A DNA stretch of 64,000 nt from Entonaema liquescens. Lineage: Eukaryota; Ascomycota; Sordariomycetes; Xylariales; Xylariaceae. This document shows positions 31,734-44,839 of the stretch, piece after piece. The stretch covers positions 3,534,001 to 3,598,000 of the forward strand of contig CADCSX010000003.1 in NCBI GenBank assembly GCA_902805475.1, given 5' to 3'. The translations under genes were made by a program, and so were the position numbers. The notes beneath the pieces were generated by a model. That model did no database searches. It saw nothing but the letters and a program-made list of their open reading frames with translations, and was not told where the DNA came from. Positions within the stretch are counted from its first letter, which is position 1. Each line of letters opens with the position of its first letter.

Positions 31734-34251
31734 CCTTGTGGGTACTTCTTAAAGCCGTTGTTAACCTTATCCTAAACCTTATATTAGGAACTTGGATGCA
31801 TTTATATTTGAATCAGGTACTAGTACTTCTATATATGTATATTATCGAGGTCAATGGTTTATTAACCTGCCTATGTACCTCTTTTATTTTCTTATTATGT
31901 ATCTTAAACATGTTAAAACCCAAATTGCCTTAATTCCCCTCTATAATCAGAAGTCGGTAGCACCAACCTTTTCCTTTAGGTATTTGACAACCTCACGGTA
32001 TAGATATCACAGCATTGTCACATAAACAAACATATATGGTAGCCGGATTTAGTTGAAACTAACTTTCTCCTATTAATAAGACGGTGGTTATCTTAAGTTT
32101 AACTAGGACGTTCGATATGGCAATACTATCTCAGCTAATAACCCTTCAAGATTAAATTTGCATTGGTTCACCAAAAAGGCCGCAGGATACTTATATAGAT
32201 GCTGGCATAATATCTTTGTCGCAGCACTTTCCCATGAGGACGAGGACCAAGTATTAGAACCCAAGCTTCGCCAGACCGTAATGATATAAGGGAATATCTA
32301 GTTGATACAGGCCTGCGAGCCCATGGAAAATATGAATCACAGGACAGACTTGATAGGGAAAGAGAAGGAAGGCATCTTGTACTAGTTATACTTGGCTAGG
32401 AACTAAGCTGGTTATTAATACTTCATCTAAGCGTTACACGAACTAAGCAGCAGATCTTCGTGATAATCGTGCCATATGTAGAGCGCTAGAGGATTGGCAG
32501 ATCTTGGGGGATCTTCAAACCTTAAGGATATCATCATAATACGCCGCTTAACACGCGTGTTAATTATGTTATTAAGACGTAGGATATCTTCCTCTATGCC
32601 CGAGCAGCTGCATATTCCTCCATACCAAGTCTTTCTGCCGAGTTCATTAGCTGGGGTTGGCTTCCTTCGTTGGCAGTGAGATGGGTTTATGTCGATCACT
32701 TCCATTCTGATTTTTCAGCTTGGCGAGGCAGCGAGTAGGATTCATGCTGCACATGTCACGACATGAAGCCCCATCTGCTATGTTATTGAGGCTATTCTAC
32801 TAAATGTTTTTTGAAATTCAAGATAGAGTAGGAAACGATTTAATAGTATAGGATACACAAGAATTAGAGCTCACGACTAATCGCTTTAGTTTTTCAAGTT
32901 TTGTCTAACTACGCAATATTGTTGCGCCCCTTTAAGATTAACTTAACATTCTCTCAGCCAAATTCTAACCCTAACGGTACCTACAGAAGTAACTCGAAGT
33001 ATAGCCGGGAAGGTATACTGGTGAGCTAGATTTCGGTTTAAACCCATTCATCAATCCCAGATGCCTATCATATTGGAGTCTTCCTCTACAGTACACGTAA
33101 GCACACCACGACCAATTATAATAAACCCCAAGAAGATATGCTTACGCATCATCTTCTTGAGCTTTCATCTGCCAAGGTATAAAAGGACTTACCATAGACA
33201 TATTTTAATATAATTGGTTGGAATCATTTATACAACTACTAGAAGAGTAGTTTCTTTGTTGATCATTCCTGGAAAATCATCACTTGTAATCCGGCATGAT
33301 TAGGGAGATATGGTGTTGCACCAGGAGTCCCGGCATGAATCCATCTCACCCAAAGACATCAACCGACCTATCGACTCGAAGTACGGTTGATTTAGAGTTA
33401 TAACTGCTAATTCCGCCTAACTCCTATTCCGCTGGATCCATTTTTCCCGTCCCGTTCATCGTGCGGCCTATCACCACCTCGCATCGTACGAACCCTTGCT
33501 GGATTCGGCCATGTTGGCGTCAGCGACTGTCACCGTTTCATCTTTCCCCTCATAAAGTCACCGAGCTCATAGGAATATGCGGGTTGGGCATTTGTCGGTG
33601 GAGGTACTCTAATATTAGGGGTAGACCTGGGTTCTGGAGTCAACCCCCTTGGTGTCATCATCGGTTGTAGTAAGCAGAGCTTATGTAAATGCTGGGCATG
33701 GAGGATATATCCTACGATATTATGAATTGTAGAGGCCCAAAGGAATTCAAGTGGGAATTATTATTTAATGCGATTGCGGCTCCTTTTTGTGGCTTGTGAG
33801 TAAGCTTACCTGGTCACTTATGCATGTTCCTACGCTGCGGCTCCAACACGACACTTGAGGAGCTTGGTGTCACTTTGGTATATTCTATTTGATTTATCCA
33901 GAATGCCGTTCATATGTACAAAATCTATTGTTCTGGAGCAAATATCTACTATTCCTGGCCAATTAAAAGTCGTTGATGCAAGAAACGCACGTGGGTAGGC
34001 AAGGGGAACTGGACTTTGAACAAGTAATTACCTACTTATGAACCAACATATCTTACCCCTGGAGGTATATCGGCCACTTCCCAAACCCGCATCGTGACGA
34101 TCCGTCCGTTATCACCGGGTTTACATATTGCTATAGTACGGGTTAAGAAAACTCGGCCGTAGCTTCTATCTATAAAGGAACCATGTCTCCTCCCTTCTTC
34201 CGGCTTGCATATGCAGCAGCCACTCCGGATTAGCGAAGGTCTTCTTATTTC

Positions 34252-34259
34252 TATATATA
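34252..34259 (+). promoter_or_regulatory. TATA box of the SDR gene
   Basis: TATATATA, 41 bp before the ATG at 34300, which implies a very short 5' leader. Confidence 0.45.
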
Positions 34260-34299
34260 GAGCATCTAGTTACGCCTCTTCTAATATCAACTAGCGACA

Positions 34300-35249
34300 A
34301 TGGCTTTCAAGTTCACCAAGCCCAAGGAGAAGTTGACCTGGTTCATCACGGGGTGTTCTTCCGGATTCGGTCTCTCCCTTACCCGTATAGTCCTAGACAA
34401 CGGCCACACCGTCATTGCTACTTCGCGAGACCCTTCACGCACACCTGAGCTCGTGGCTGAAGTCGAGAGAAAAGGGGGAAGATGGCTGAAATTGGATGTA
34501 AACGACCAAAACAGCCCGGAAGTCATCGAAGAGCTCGAGAGGTCGGGCGTAGAGATCGACGTCTTGGTAAACAATGCAGGCTACTCAGTACTAACACCTG
34601 TCGAACTTGCGACCGAAGATGAGATTCGTGGCCAAATGGAAACCCTATATTTCGGTCCCCTACGTCTTATCAGAGCCGTCGTACCACACTTCCGCAAGAG
34701 ACGGTATGGTGTGATTGTGAATATCAGCAGTGGTGCTTCGCTTGAGGGTAGAGATACAATGGGTCCCTATGCTGGAGCTAAAGCTGGTCTCGATGGTATG
34801 CGACCTACTAATCACCAACACCCCTGAGTCTTGTAAATACTAATCTGTAAATAGGTATAACCAAAGTCCTGGCACAAGAGGTTGCTCCGTACAACATCCG
34901 AACCCTAACAGTTGTCCCGGGTGCATTCAACACCAACATAGCCAATGTTACCACCTCGGGCAAGAACCCACTCCCGGATGACTACAAGGGCTCTGTCTCC
35001 GATTTTATGCTACAAATCCTCCATGGTGCGGACTTGCCCGGCATAAAATTCTCCTTAGGTGACAAGGATAAGGGAATGAAGGCTGTCTACGAGGTAGTTG
35101 TTGGAGAGGGCATTGGAGCTGGACGCGAGTCCGAGCCATTACTTCTTCTGGGTACCGACATGACGGCTCGTGCAAAATCTGTACAAGAGTACTTGGGCCA
35201 TTCTCTGGAAACGTTCAAAGACGTTACTAACTATGTCGATATTGCCTAA
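34300..35249 (+). CDS. Short-chain dehydrogenase/reductase (SDR)
   Basis: Two exons, 34300-34795 and 34855-35249, 296 aa; the intron has GTATG, a TACTAAT branch-like sequence and an ATAG acceptor, and the phase closes. Classical SDR fold: the cofactor-binding glycine motif TGCSSGFG lies at about residues 18-25, followed by TSRDPSR, which often marks an NADP preference. LDVND, VNNAGYS, IVNISSGAS and the catalytic Y-x-x-x-K (YAGAKAG) follow, and the C-terminal helix region is complete. The substrate cannot be told from sequence; relatives are loosely called retinol-dehydrogenase-like or YusZ-like oxidoreductases. Single gene with no biosynthetic neighbours apart from the distant Zn2Cys6 regulator, so a metabolite cluster is not supported. 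Confidence 0.88.
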
Positions 35250-35687
35250 GGTCTTATCTATCCTCGGAGGGTATCTGTGGTTTTTGGTTCTTAGTCGAAG
35301 CGTGGAGTATAGGGCGCATATACCTGATATTTACTGCATCGCAAGCGATATGTTTCTGGAACAGAATAAAATATCAAACATCATCCTGGCTGAAATTCTT
35401 CTGTGCAGCTAAAGTTCTTATCTAATAGCCTATTACGCTGAAGTCCTCCAAGGACAAAATGATTGCTCCTTAATAGGGGGCACAGTGGCCAGGCACCGGG
35501 CACCTTGGGAAATGGGATGGTGACAGGTGATCTTCCAAGTTATAACTTAAGAATATTTAATGACTCCTTGAGTCACGTAAGCTTTAGGCTACCACTTGCA
35601 AAAGTTACTTGATCGGTATCGATGGATGCCTAAACGGGGGACAGGCAGCATATAATTACAAAAAGCAGAACATCCAGCATCAAACAG
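35250..35687. other. Intergenic region before the tRNA gene
   Basis: 3' flank of the SDR gene and upstream flank of the tRNA. No coding potential seen. Confidence 0.5.
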
Positions 35688-35798
35688 GGCCTGGTGGTGT
35701 AGTGGTTGCACATTCCCATCATAACGCGCTTCTGAGCAATGAACTTGGATGAGATGTCGAGGTTGGAAATAGCGTGGGTTCAAATCCCACCTGGGCCA
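35688..35798 (+). tRNA. tRNA-Met (CAT), elongator type, with a ~39-nt intron
   Basis: The acceptor stem GGCCTGG pairs with CTGGGCC (with G-U pairs) before discriminator A at 35798. The D stem is GTGT/GCAC, the T arm is GTGGG-TTCAAAT-CCCAC, and a five-base variable loop fits exactly. The A box (TGGTGTAGTGG) and B box (GGTTCAAATCC) are near consensus. The anticodon CAT is at 35720-35722. The intron is about 35724-35762, at the canonical position after base 37. Oddities: the D loop lacks the usual A21, and position 31 against 39 is a C-U mismatch. The gene is followed by a T6 Pol III terminator. The isotype rests on this folding. Confidence 0.75.
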
Positions 35799-37297
35799 AT
35801 ACTTTTTTCTCTATTTCCTCAAAGCTTCGTAGCTTTTCGGGCGCTGTCTTGTGAAAGGATATGCTGGTTAAATACGGGTTAACCCTCTATTACGCAAACC
35901 CTGTGGACCTGTGAAAAGATAGTGTCGTCGTTGGGCTGATTTTGATACAATATCTTCGTAAGTTATCGTGTATCCCAAGAGAGATGTTGAGTAAAAGGGC
36001 TTTAAATCGAGTACTTACTTATCTAACTACGAGTGTGATCGATTTTTGGATATGATTACAGACCCAACAGTTAGATATGAACCCTCTGTATACTAGTATA
36101 GCAAGAATAAAGTGTAGCATCTTATATTCTTTACATGCAATCGCTTCAATTTCCACACACTCATATGTCAATATTGAAGATTCTGGTATACCTTCTCTGC
36201 AATAATGATAGTTCCAGGCCTATCAATTGTGTTGGAGAAAGTAAATCTATACGCTGTCGTTACTAAGGTGACTTTCACGCCTCCGTCTTAATACCATAGC
36301 AGCACTAGCATATGCCTCCAACTATCATTCTATAGCACATATTCATGCATATGCAGAGCGGCTAAATTACCTCTAACCTGCTCAGAATACTGGTTTATCG
36401 TCTCCCTAACCACGGATTCCCAGGCTTATAGTTGGGGTCTTAAACTCATGGAGAAGGGCCAAAGTAACACAAAGTCTTGTTCGCGACTCCGAGTGCTTGC
36501 TTGTAGACTTTCGTTTGGCTAGTTGATATGCGTGTGCTGGAGTAGAGGTAGCAGTGGGTTGGTGCCAAGATTGTCCAGATCACACATCCCTTGCTGCTGA
36601 AGTGCCCCTGTCTACTATCAAGCAAGCTATATTCTTCCCGAGAGAGTGACCCCTACTAACAGAAGAAGCTACTTGAGGGCACCATCCCCCTGTCCTCTGT
36701 AGCATCGCTCTTTGTACTGAACACTACTTATTCGAAAAGCAGGCTCAGCCAATGGATTACGATTAAGCATGTTATCGAGATCGTCATTGAGAACATATGG
36801 CTTCTTAACTATTGGCTTGAGGGGATATCAACTGTCTGTCCTATTTGACAGCTCTCAATATTTCTGTTGTGCTTTTACGACGGCGAGAGTATCATTGGAG
36901 AATGCATTTTCGCTCGACTTTTTTTTTTCATGCCTTAGACCCGTTTCCATGCCCCCAACCCCCGTCCTCCCAAAGTAACCGTTGCTGATGCCAAGCTTCC
37001 GACCCGACCCGATTTGCCCTGACCCTTTCTGCATACATATAGGTCCTCCCAAGCACCGTGTAACAGTACCGTGAAGTTTGTCCTCCACCCGGCGAAGAGA
37101 TGGTATAGCAGAGAGGGACGAGCGATATAAGAAAAAAGAAAACACCGCATATGCCGCCCTTTAGAGGTATCAATAATTTTTCCAACACCCGCGTCCAGCA
37201 GTAGATTACTGCCTTTTTTACCCGCTATTATGTATGTACAGTTATGTCGAAATATGCCCTCCCCAAATCGTGTAAACACACTCCTAAGAATGTCCCG
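35799..37297. other. Intergenic region between the tRNA and the transcription factor
   Basis: Beyond the Pol III terminator, only motif-free short frames are present. The right end is the 3' flank of the minus-strand Zn2Cys6 gene. Confidence 0.5.
35803..35808 (+). terminator. Pol III terminator of the tRNA gene
   Basis: Run of six T starting five bases after the tRNA 3' end. Confidence 0.8.
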
Positions 37298-39802
37298 TCA
37301 ACTATAAGCGTTGGATCGACTGGGTGGTTCGTACCAGTTTTGGTAAGGATGGTTTGGGAGACTGAAATCAGCGAAGCTCAATGGATTCACATGCATTGGC
37401 CGCGGCGCCGCCAACTGCTGAGATCCCGAGTGCGGCATGCTGGGCATCATTTGATGATGTGAAGGTGTAGTAGTAGTTAGGTTGGCATGAATGGACTCCA
37501 TCCGTCGGTAATGTCCTTCAAGGCCCATTGCCACCTTATTACCACTGCCGGCTCGAGGCAAGAATTGCGCTACGAGTCCATTCTGCCCCATCTTTTCCCA
37601 GCCCCAAGACTTTTTAAGCCCCTGGATGACACCGGCAAGCTTCCAGCCCGTTTCGTGGTCGATTTTCTCTAAGATTGATACTACTTCCTGCTGCTCAGCG
37701 AGATCGGTCAGGATTTCTGCGACGATAGCCAATGAACGAATCGAGACACTAGCAACACCACGGTCTTTAGTATGTGCTACAATACCGCAGACTTGATGAG
37801 CATGGTGTTGCTGGACCCCGCGCGCTTCTTCGGAGTTTTTAGGAAGGATGGGATTTATCTGCGCAAGCAAGCATTGTGCTGTATGGTAATAAAGCCTGCC
37901 AACAATCGCCGCGCGTTTGATGAGCCTGGGAAATTGTCAACCATCTGAATACAAGCCTAGGTATGCCGACAACGGAGGACGCGGTTGGATATCTAAAAAT
38001 AGGAGGGACATACCAGACGTTTGGGAATAACGAGTTATTTGGCCCTGTTTGCTGAGAAGGATATAGGTACCCGAACGGGTGCATAGGACGAGGACATGAG
38101 TTGTTCCAATCATCACATATATTCTTGAGGCGCTGCCACTCGGCATACCTGGCCTGCAACCGGACCTGTTCGTTGTGTGGGCTCGGTTCTTGAAATTTGG
38201 GAATGCTGGCCCGAAAGTTGGCGATTTTGGCTACGATATAGAAGATTCGGTGAACCCAGACCTCTTCGTTCCCGGTATCCTTCTCGGTGTTGAAGTCCAT
38301 ATCGAGACCCCATTTTTCTGGTTCCCACGCAGTCTGCCAGTTGAATGCCAAGCAAGAGAGAAGCTCCATACCAACGTTCAACCAGAAACACGCTGCGCCC
38401 AGACCTTTGCTTTTCGCATTCCATCCGCACTCACGAATGAGGGCCCGCGCACCCGCTATGTGGCTCATCCGCTTGGTTGGTTTATCACTCATGATTTCAT
38501 ACACGTTTAGGACGACGGCGGTGGTAGCACATTCAGCAGTGTCCCGCTCGGGATTTTGTAAGCTACGCAGGAGTTGGGTCGTCGCTGTGTCGTAATAGAA
38601 GAGCGCCTTGTCGTCGCCATATTGCTGTGTGAGTGTCAGATGCTTCACACCACACGCTAGGAGTGCATTCAGGAGCATCGGGCACTTGAGCGCATGATAA
38701 GGGATTTGGCGTGAGAAATGCTTTTCCTTGTCGAGGCTGTCCATCCAGATGCCTACTTCTGAAACGAATACCTGCATAAACCGCAATTCTTCGGGTGAAT
38801 TGAGATACTCTCGTTCCCCCGACTTTTCGCTCGAGGGTGTCAAAATGCCCACATCAGCATCTGGTTCCACATTACTATCTCCTGAACCTCCCCGGAAAGT
38901 TGACGGTGGGCCTACGCCGGTGTATCCTGCCACGGAGGCTGCTGTTGACACATCATCGCCTCGGTATCCATTATGTGGTACAGCGCGGTTACTTTCAATT
39001 TTGGTTGAGCCGAAGAGATCTGGCATCAAGTGGTCATACCCGGTTGAGCACCTAGGTCCCGGAGGCCCTATGAAAGAAGCCTCACTTCCCTTCCGCGAAT
39101 GCAAATGGTTGCCGGTAACAAGATCCAAATGTGTCTGACTGCGGTCACTATAATAATTATGCGGTGGAGACACTACGGTCGTAGATCTACTCTCCAGTTT
39201 AACTTGAGTATCTAAGCTTTCAACCGCACCCGGCTGAAGTTGAGATGTGACACTAAAGTTGGATTCTCGCGGCGGGGAGGGAGAGTGATTTTCAAGGTTG
39301 GCATATCTTCCTAATCCTCCTTTGTATTCCGACGCGATGAGGCGCGATTCGTCTTGGAAATGAACTATGCTCAAAATTAGCCTTCCACAGGACCCCCCAC
39401 ACAACTCGCATGATGACATTTGAACATACCTGCCCACTCTTCCGTTGTAGGGATATGAGGTGGTTCTTTGCAAGTCATATCGATAAAGTTGAGTCGTACG
39501 CCTCGTTTGCATTCCCTATTGCTTTTCCGACAATTTAGACAGTCTGGTGTACCTTCGTCGCATTTGAGGTGTCTTTCTCTACACGTTAAACAACCTGTCC
39601 TCACTCTCCTGCTCTTGGCGGGGATTGTATCCGAAGATGTCATATTGGACACCTTGCCGGATTTGTCTGACATATTCTTTGAGCCGGATGAATCAGGGAC
39701 GGAGAGCCTCCGGCGTTTCGAAGGAGGGAGATAGAACTGATCGTTTGAGAAACCGCTACTAACGGTACACGGCGGCGAGAACTGCTCGGCATAGTGTTGC
39801 AT
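37298..39802 (-). CDS. Zn(II)2Cys6 fungal transcription factor
   Basis: Three exons, 39430-39802, 38014-39364 and 37298-37925; phases close at 783 aa. Start chosen at the ATG of MQHYAEQF (39802), as the frame upstream has no ATG. A nuclear localisation-like KRRRL precedes the DNA-binding zinc cluster at residues 71-98: C-x2-C-x6-C-x6-C-x2-C-x6-C (CLTCRERHLKC ... CLNCRKSNREC). It is followed by FQDESRLIASEYKGGLGRYA and, from about residue 280, a fungal-specific regulatory domain: FMQVFVSEVGIWMDSLDKEK, then ACGVKHLTL and IAGARALIRECGW. The C-terminus is low-complexity (TTTTPSHHQMMPS). The target genes are not evident; no adjacent cluster points to one. The zinc-cluster call is firm. Confidence 0.92.
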
Positions 39803-40609
39803 GAATGGCGCAGAAGCGCCGGTTGGGTAGCCCACTACGAGGGCATTCAACGAAGCGACGTCGTATGCCGCCAGGACTACGGTGGACGAAGTCCTTGAAT
39901 ATACGTGGATATCTGAGCGGGGGTTGAGTGAAGGAAAAGAATAAGATCAAAACGGAGTTCTCCGGTTTGTGGCGGACTTTTGAAAAGTGAACAGCAGCAA
40001 AGAAGATAGTTGAGTACTATCTTCGTGACTATCTTCGCGGTTCTCACACTTCTATTTCCGGTAGTTCCGTTGGTAAAAGAAGCTACCTATTTGAAAGACC
40101 GCTGGGCAAATATTTTGAAGCTGGGACTCGATGGTGGGGAAAGTAAAGATGTTCGTCTAAACCAGGTAAGAAGGGCTCGGTATGGCGCGCTGCATGCGAG
40201 TAGCCGTCTATCTCATAGACGGGCTCAGGTACAGGATCTTAAGAGATGCACCAGGTGTCTCGGATTCTGATCGAGACAACACCAGCTGATTGGAAGCTTC
40301 CGGTTAGGCGAATCTGTAGTGTACCGTTGCAGAGTGGTGCGTGGTGCCAATTTATGATTGGGGCCAGGATCTCGGATCTTTCCCCTACTCTTATCTCTAT
40401 TCTTCTCTTTTACCAAAAGGTCTAGAGCTAGGTCGAATTAATATCTAGAACAATGTAAGGCAGAGTCAGAGAAGATCCAGAGAAGACGCATTCATATAAA
40501 TGGAATTAATATCCGATTACAGGAAGATGGTTTATAAGTTGAAACGCGTGGGATAGGTACCGAAGGTAAGGTCCCTAGGCAGGCTAATACGAATCTGCTG
40601 CTTGTTCTC

Positions 40610-40619
40610 TAGGTACCTA
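40610..40619. repeat. TAGGTACCTA palindrome
   Basis: Third perfect copy of the decamer, in the gap between the transcription factor and ASA1. Confidence 0.7.
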
Positions 40620-42935
40620 CGCGTAACAGTGTGACAGATCTAGGAGGGGGAAACGACGCAATGATAGAAGAACAGAGCACAGCCTCCGTTGCAGATGGCT
40701 TGAGTACTGTATGGGTACTTACTCAGTAGCATGACGACAATGATCTTGAATAAATAATTAGATCCTAGCTTTCTATTGTATATTCTTAGCGTGTCGTAAG
40801 GGAGAAGTAGCAGCTTAAGTTGGATAACGGCTTCATATTGTTGTATGGTTATATACTTGCCTTGCGTTTTGGCCGGTTTGCAGTCAGTCACTTAGTAGTA
40901 AAGGTTGCTGAGAGCTCCGCTATATTTTCTAGAAGCAACATGGACTTGGAACTCGGTCCCGTGTAAGAAAGGCTTCGGGATGGATCGGTGGTTGAGCATC
41001 AATTCAGTATACTTACAGGGGTAGCTTTTGGTGTGAGATTCTCTTCAATGCCAAACAAGCCCCTGGTCGTATTTTCTTACCCTTCACATCGTTAGTGGCA
41101 GCCATAGCTAGACGTAGATCGGACTGGGGGTTTAGTTAACCAACCATATCGATCAGGGCTGACCTCCCACGACTCATGCCCCTTTGGGTGCTGAGCGGGA
41201 CCCCACCGCCCCAGATATGGTAGCATCCCGCACTCCGTAACAAGTATTTTTTGTCAGAGAAGTGCTTCGGCTTAAGTTGCTTCCAGGAGGGAACTGGGAC
41301 GTACCGAGATTCCGGGGAGCTCTAGCGGACGTCCTTTAGATGTCATCCGAACAGGGGATATCTGCTGTTTAGGTAGGTAAGTAGCCGAAAACGCGTAGGC
41401 AAAAGTTGCAAAGTCCAGTTATATGGGATGACTGGGCGCCAATGCACCGGACCCTGCCAAGATTTTAAGCAGGGGGTAAATCTGATATCATATCAATAAT
41501 TTCTAACTAAGTGTATGAACCTCACTGTCAAACCTTTTAGAAGGATTACTGTTTTCTTCTTCTTCTTTAGCCCATCAAAAGTGGTGCGGGCTATTGGATA
41601 TACGCTGCATTCAAATGTCATATCGGTACACAAAGGTAGAAGATGAAATTCCGAAAGTGGCTGTGAGTGCTTCTGCACTTATAATCCGTATCCACAGTTG
41701 TTTCGCTGATGTTTGATTGGGATGATTTTCCGTTTCAACAGTGTGATCGGAATCTGGGCCAGTCTCGGCAGCAAAATAAAAACCCCTACTATTCGGTCTG
41801 TGCGAATAATACCGTATTAAGCAAAGCCGATTGTGCACTTCTCACCGGCCTTGAGGCGGTAATAGCAGCCTAAAACTATGTCATAAGTCTTATATTTAGT
41901 TCTTCACGTCCGTAACACGGAGATGGCACGGTATGAATTCTTAGCTGACTTGCTAATTGCAAGCCACCAAATGTTCTCATCCAAGCAAATCCGAGAGAAG
42001 AGCCGACGGGGTCTTCCAGCGGCCAGCCTGCAGGGCATAATGCAACATAGACAACGTAGGCAATATCATATGATCCCTTTCGAAGGTGAAGATACGTGCA
42101 ACGCGTTACTCTGGTATGCAAGCAAGAAGAGGAAGATGACTCCTGACAAGTGCTTTTAAAAAGGACCCTGCGATGTGCTCGCTGCAGATAGCTACTTGCG
42201 TCCAGCATGCTGTCATTGGGTATGTCTGTGTCACGAGAGCCACATTTGTTATATTCTCTTAGGACCCATGATTATTTGCGAGTCTATCAGAGAAATACGT
42301 GGTTCATCGAGCGGAGATACACGTTGACCGAGCTTATCATAACTCATACTGTACAGGTCCTTGGGCCGGTATATAATAAGGCTGCAGGACTGACTTTTAT
42401 GAGAGACATTCGACTTGCGTGATGGCTCGACAGTCTGGGGATGGTAACGCTTACTTAGACCAGTATCGAATAGTTCCACCAGGCGGGAGTAATAGCTAAC
42501 GCGTAGTTTTAAAGTATTAAACAATTATAACTACTATAATGGATGGATATGCGGAGATTTAATAGGTAATTTCAGCAGGAAACATAAACGTTAGGTTGTA
42601 AGTTGTTTAAGTAAAATCATAATGAATTTCTCTTTCAAAAACTTACCTAACTACATGTAAACTTAAGGCATGGGTTGTACATGCGATAGGTACAAATAAG
42701 GTAAGCATAAACCATTTATTGAATTATACCGTATTTACCCCACAATGTCACCAGCACTTATCTTCAATAAGCTACTGACATTATACAGCGCTCGGGGCCG
42801 CTGGAGCATGGCAACTTTTAACGATTACTTTTTCGTCAATATGCGGCTCGATTGGAAACTTTAGATATAATATTTATTAATCCTCCGAATTCACTTGAAA
42901 TAATTCCTGGTAAACTAAGTACAGAAACATGTAGG

Positions 42936-42953
42936 TATATATATATATATATA
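42936..42953. repeat. (TA)9 microsatellite
   Basis: Nine TA units about 180 bp upstream of ASA1. Confidence 0.85.
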
Positions 42954-43130
42954 CACCCTTTTCCCACGCTGGAAATGAACATCCATTATCTACCCTCAAT
43001 TTGTAACATTATGCTAAAATATTAACCACGAATGAGACAGTTCTCCTATTCACCTTATTAGGTGACGATGAATAAGGGGTAATAGGCCTCTCATCTTAGG
43101 CATATTAAAGGGCCAGCAGCTGTTCAAGCC

Positions 43131-44619
43131 ATGTCTCAACATCAGCCTGCACAGCCTAAGTCAGTCCTTCGAGGACATCGTACCCAAGTGCATGTCACTA
43201 CCTTCGTCAGGAGCAACCAGAGATTAGCATCTGGAGATGCAGATGGATTCGTGGTACTATGGGATCTTACTATTATGCGTCCCCGGGCTGTCTGGCGCCC
43301 TCACACAAACGCTATCCTCGGCATATCCGACTGGGGAGATGACAAGATAATCACGTACGTTTAGTCTCATGTCACAGCATATATTCCTATATCTATCCCC
43401 TATTCAAACCTGATTTCCAAATGAGCTGCCACGTGGCTGAGAAGCATCTCTCAGACATGGCAGAGACAACCGCTTGGCAGTGTGGAAACTTGGACTTCAA
43501 GATGAGATTACCATGAGCACCGCTCTGCCGCTCGACGAATCCGTACCTGAGCGGCCGCAGCCATGGCTTCTGCATATACTTCATGTGAATACTATGAATT
43601 TCTGCTCCTTTGCGTCCTGCCCTACAACGCCAAATCCTACTCGGGATGAGCTCCTTATTGCCGTACCTAATACACTAGAGACCGAAGCCGTAAGTCTGCT
43701 AGCTTTTGTTCTCCCCCTATCCTATAACTTCTTCTGCTGATTTTCTGCTCACGCTGTAACGCAGGTCGACATTTTTCAACTTCCAAGCCAGAATCGGCTA
43801 CATACAGTTAATCTAGGCGGAAAGACAGAGAAGAAGGGTATGGTTATGTCTCTTTGCCTATTTTGGCACCTGGGCTATCTATCTCTTGCTGTTGCCTATG
43901 AATCCGGCCTTGCAGTAGTCGCGCAACTTGGAAGTGAAACGTGGGACATATTATACAGAGCACAAGTGCATAGTCAACCGATTCTCTCACTCGATTTAGA
44001 TCCTCTCAAGGGCTATTTCCTAACTTCTAGTGCCGATGCTATTATCGCGAAGCATCCGGTTCCTACCGTGACTTTCCCTATCCGGGAGTCACAACATCCG
44101 AAGAAAACGGGCGATAAGAACGCCGAAGCTTCAAAGTCATCGCTACTTTCAGCTGCACTTTCGTCAGAGCCGAGGACCGAAATACCCCCGAGACAGGAGA
44201 CTCCTGTCGTTGAAACGAAGCCCCTGAAGACTATCAATACTAAACATTCTGGACAACAAAGCTTACGCATTCGATCCGACGGTAAGATTTTTGCGACTGC
44301 GGGATGGGACTCGAAAGTGCGTGTCTACTCGGCCAAGACCATGGTCGAATTGGCAGTCTTGAAGTGGCACGACGTTGGCTGTTACGCAGTTGCTTTTGCA
44401 ACATTGGATGAGGGTCAAACATTAGATTCCCCGAGGCGAGATGTGAGCAATATCGGGACCAGTGGAGAGTCCCAAAATAACCAGAAGTCCACTACGATGA
44501 TAGCCTCTAAACTGGGCCAACTCAGTGTTAAGGACCGACGGATCAAGATGGCGAAAGAGGCTCACTGGCTAGCGGCTGGTAGCAAGGATGGAAAGATTAG
44601 TCTATGGGATATCTACTGA
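43131..44619 (+). CDS. ASA1: ASTRA-associated protein 1 (WD40)
   Basis: Three exons, 43131-43354, 43455-43689 and 43765-44619, phases closing at 437 aa. Asa1 is a WD40 protein of the ASTRA/TTT assembly that, with Hsp90, supports maturation of PIKK kinases (TOR, ATM, ATR, Tra1). The first repeat is PKSVLRGHRTQVHVTTFV followed by LASGDADGFVVLWDL, and the second ends DNRLAVWKLGL. The last two are KIFATAGWDSKVRVYSAKTM and HWLAAGSKDGKISLWDIY, which closes the propeller at the stop. An extra charged insertion at about residues 265-315 (PKKTGDKNAEASKSS) is typical of the filamentous-fungal form. Convergent with the HAD gene. Confidence 0.9.
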
Positions 44620-44839
44620 GAGTTAACTCTCCTCATGAAACCGAGATTCACCAAGTCAAGAACAATCTATACTCTTGTGTCCCTACTACGTAAGTAGCCA
44701 ATTCCACCTTTTTTCGCGCAATTGACTAAGCAATGCCCCAGGTTCAACGATGATGGTATATTCATTTTTATCATTGTAGAGCAACTCAGATCACCGATGC
44801 TAATATTATTCCTGTCCTTTATGCACCGTATTCTGATAT

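Larger units (their letters stand above)
31388..34299. other. Gene-free stretch between CHM7 and the SDR gene
   Basis: Contains the GATA-type inverted repeat at 31688-31733 and the SDR promoter near 34250. Short open frames on both strands carry no motif. The segment near 32220-32400 reads like possible coding debris, but I cannot name a family. Confidence 0.5.
39803..43130. other. Long gene-free stretch
   Basis: The left end is the transcription factor promoter. A palindrome TAGGTACCTA lies at 40610-40619, and a (TA)9 microsatellite at 42936-42953. Several frames of 60-110 codons exist on both strands but overlap each other and show no motif. Possibly old inactivated sequence; nothing named can be supported. 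Confidence 0.5.

Noticed and set aside
40010..40270. 86-codon hydrophobic frame as a membrane protein
   Set aside because: It starts at TTG with no ATG, lies in a non-coding gap, and has no homologous motif or splice partner.
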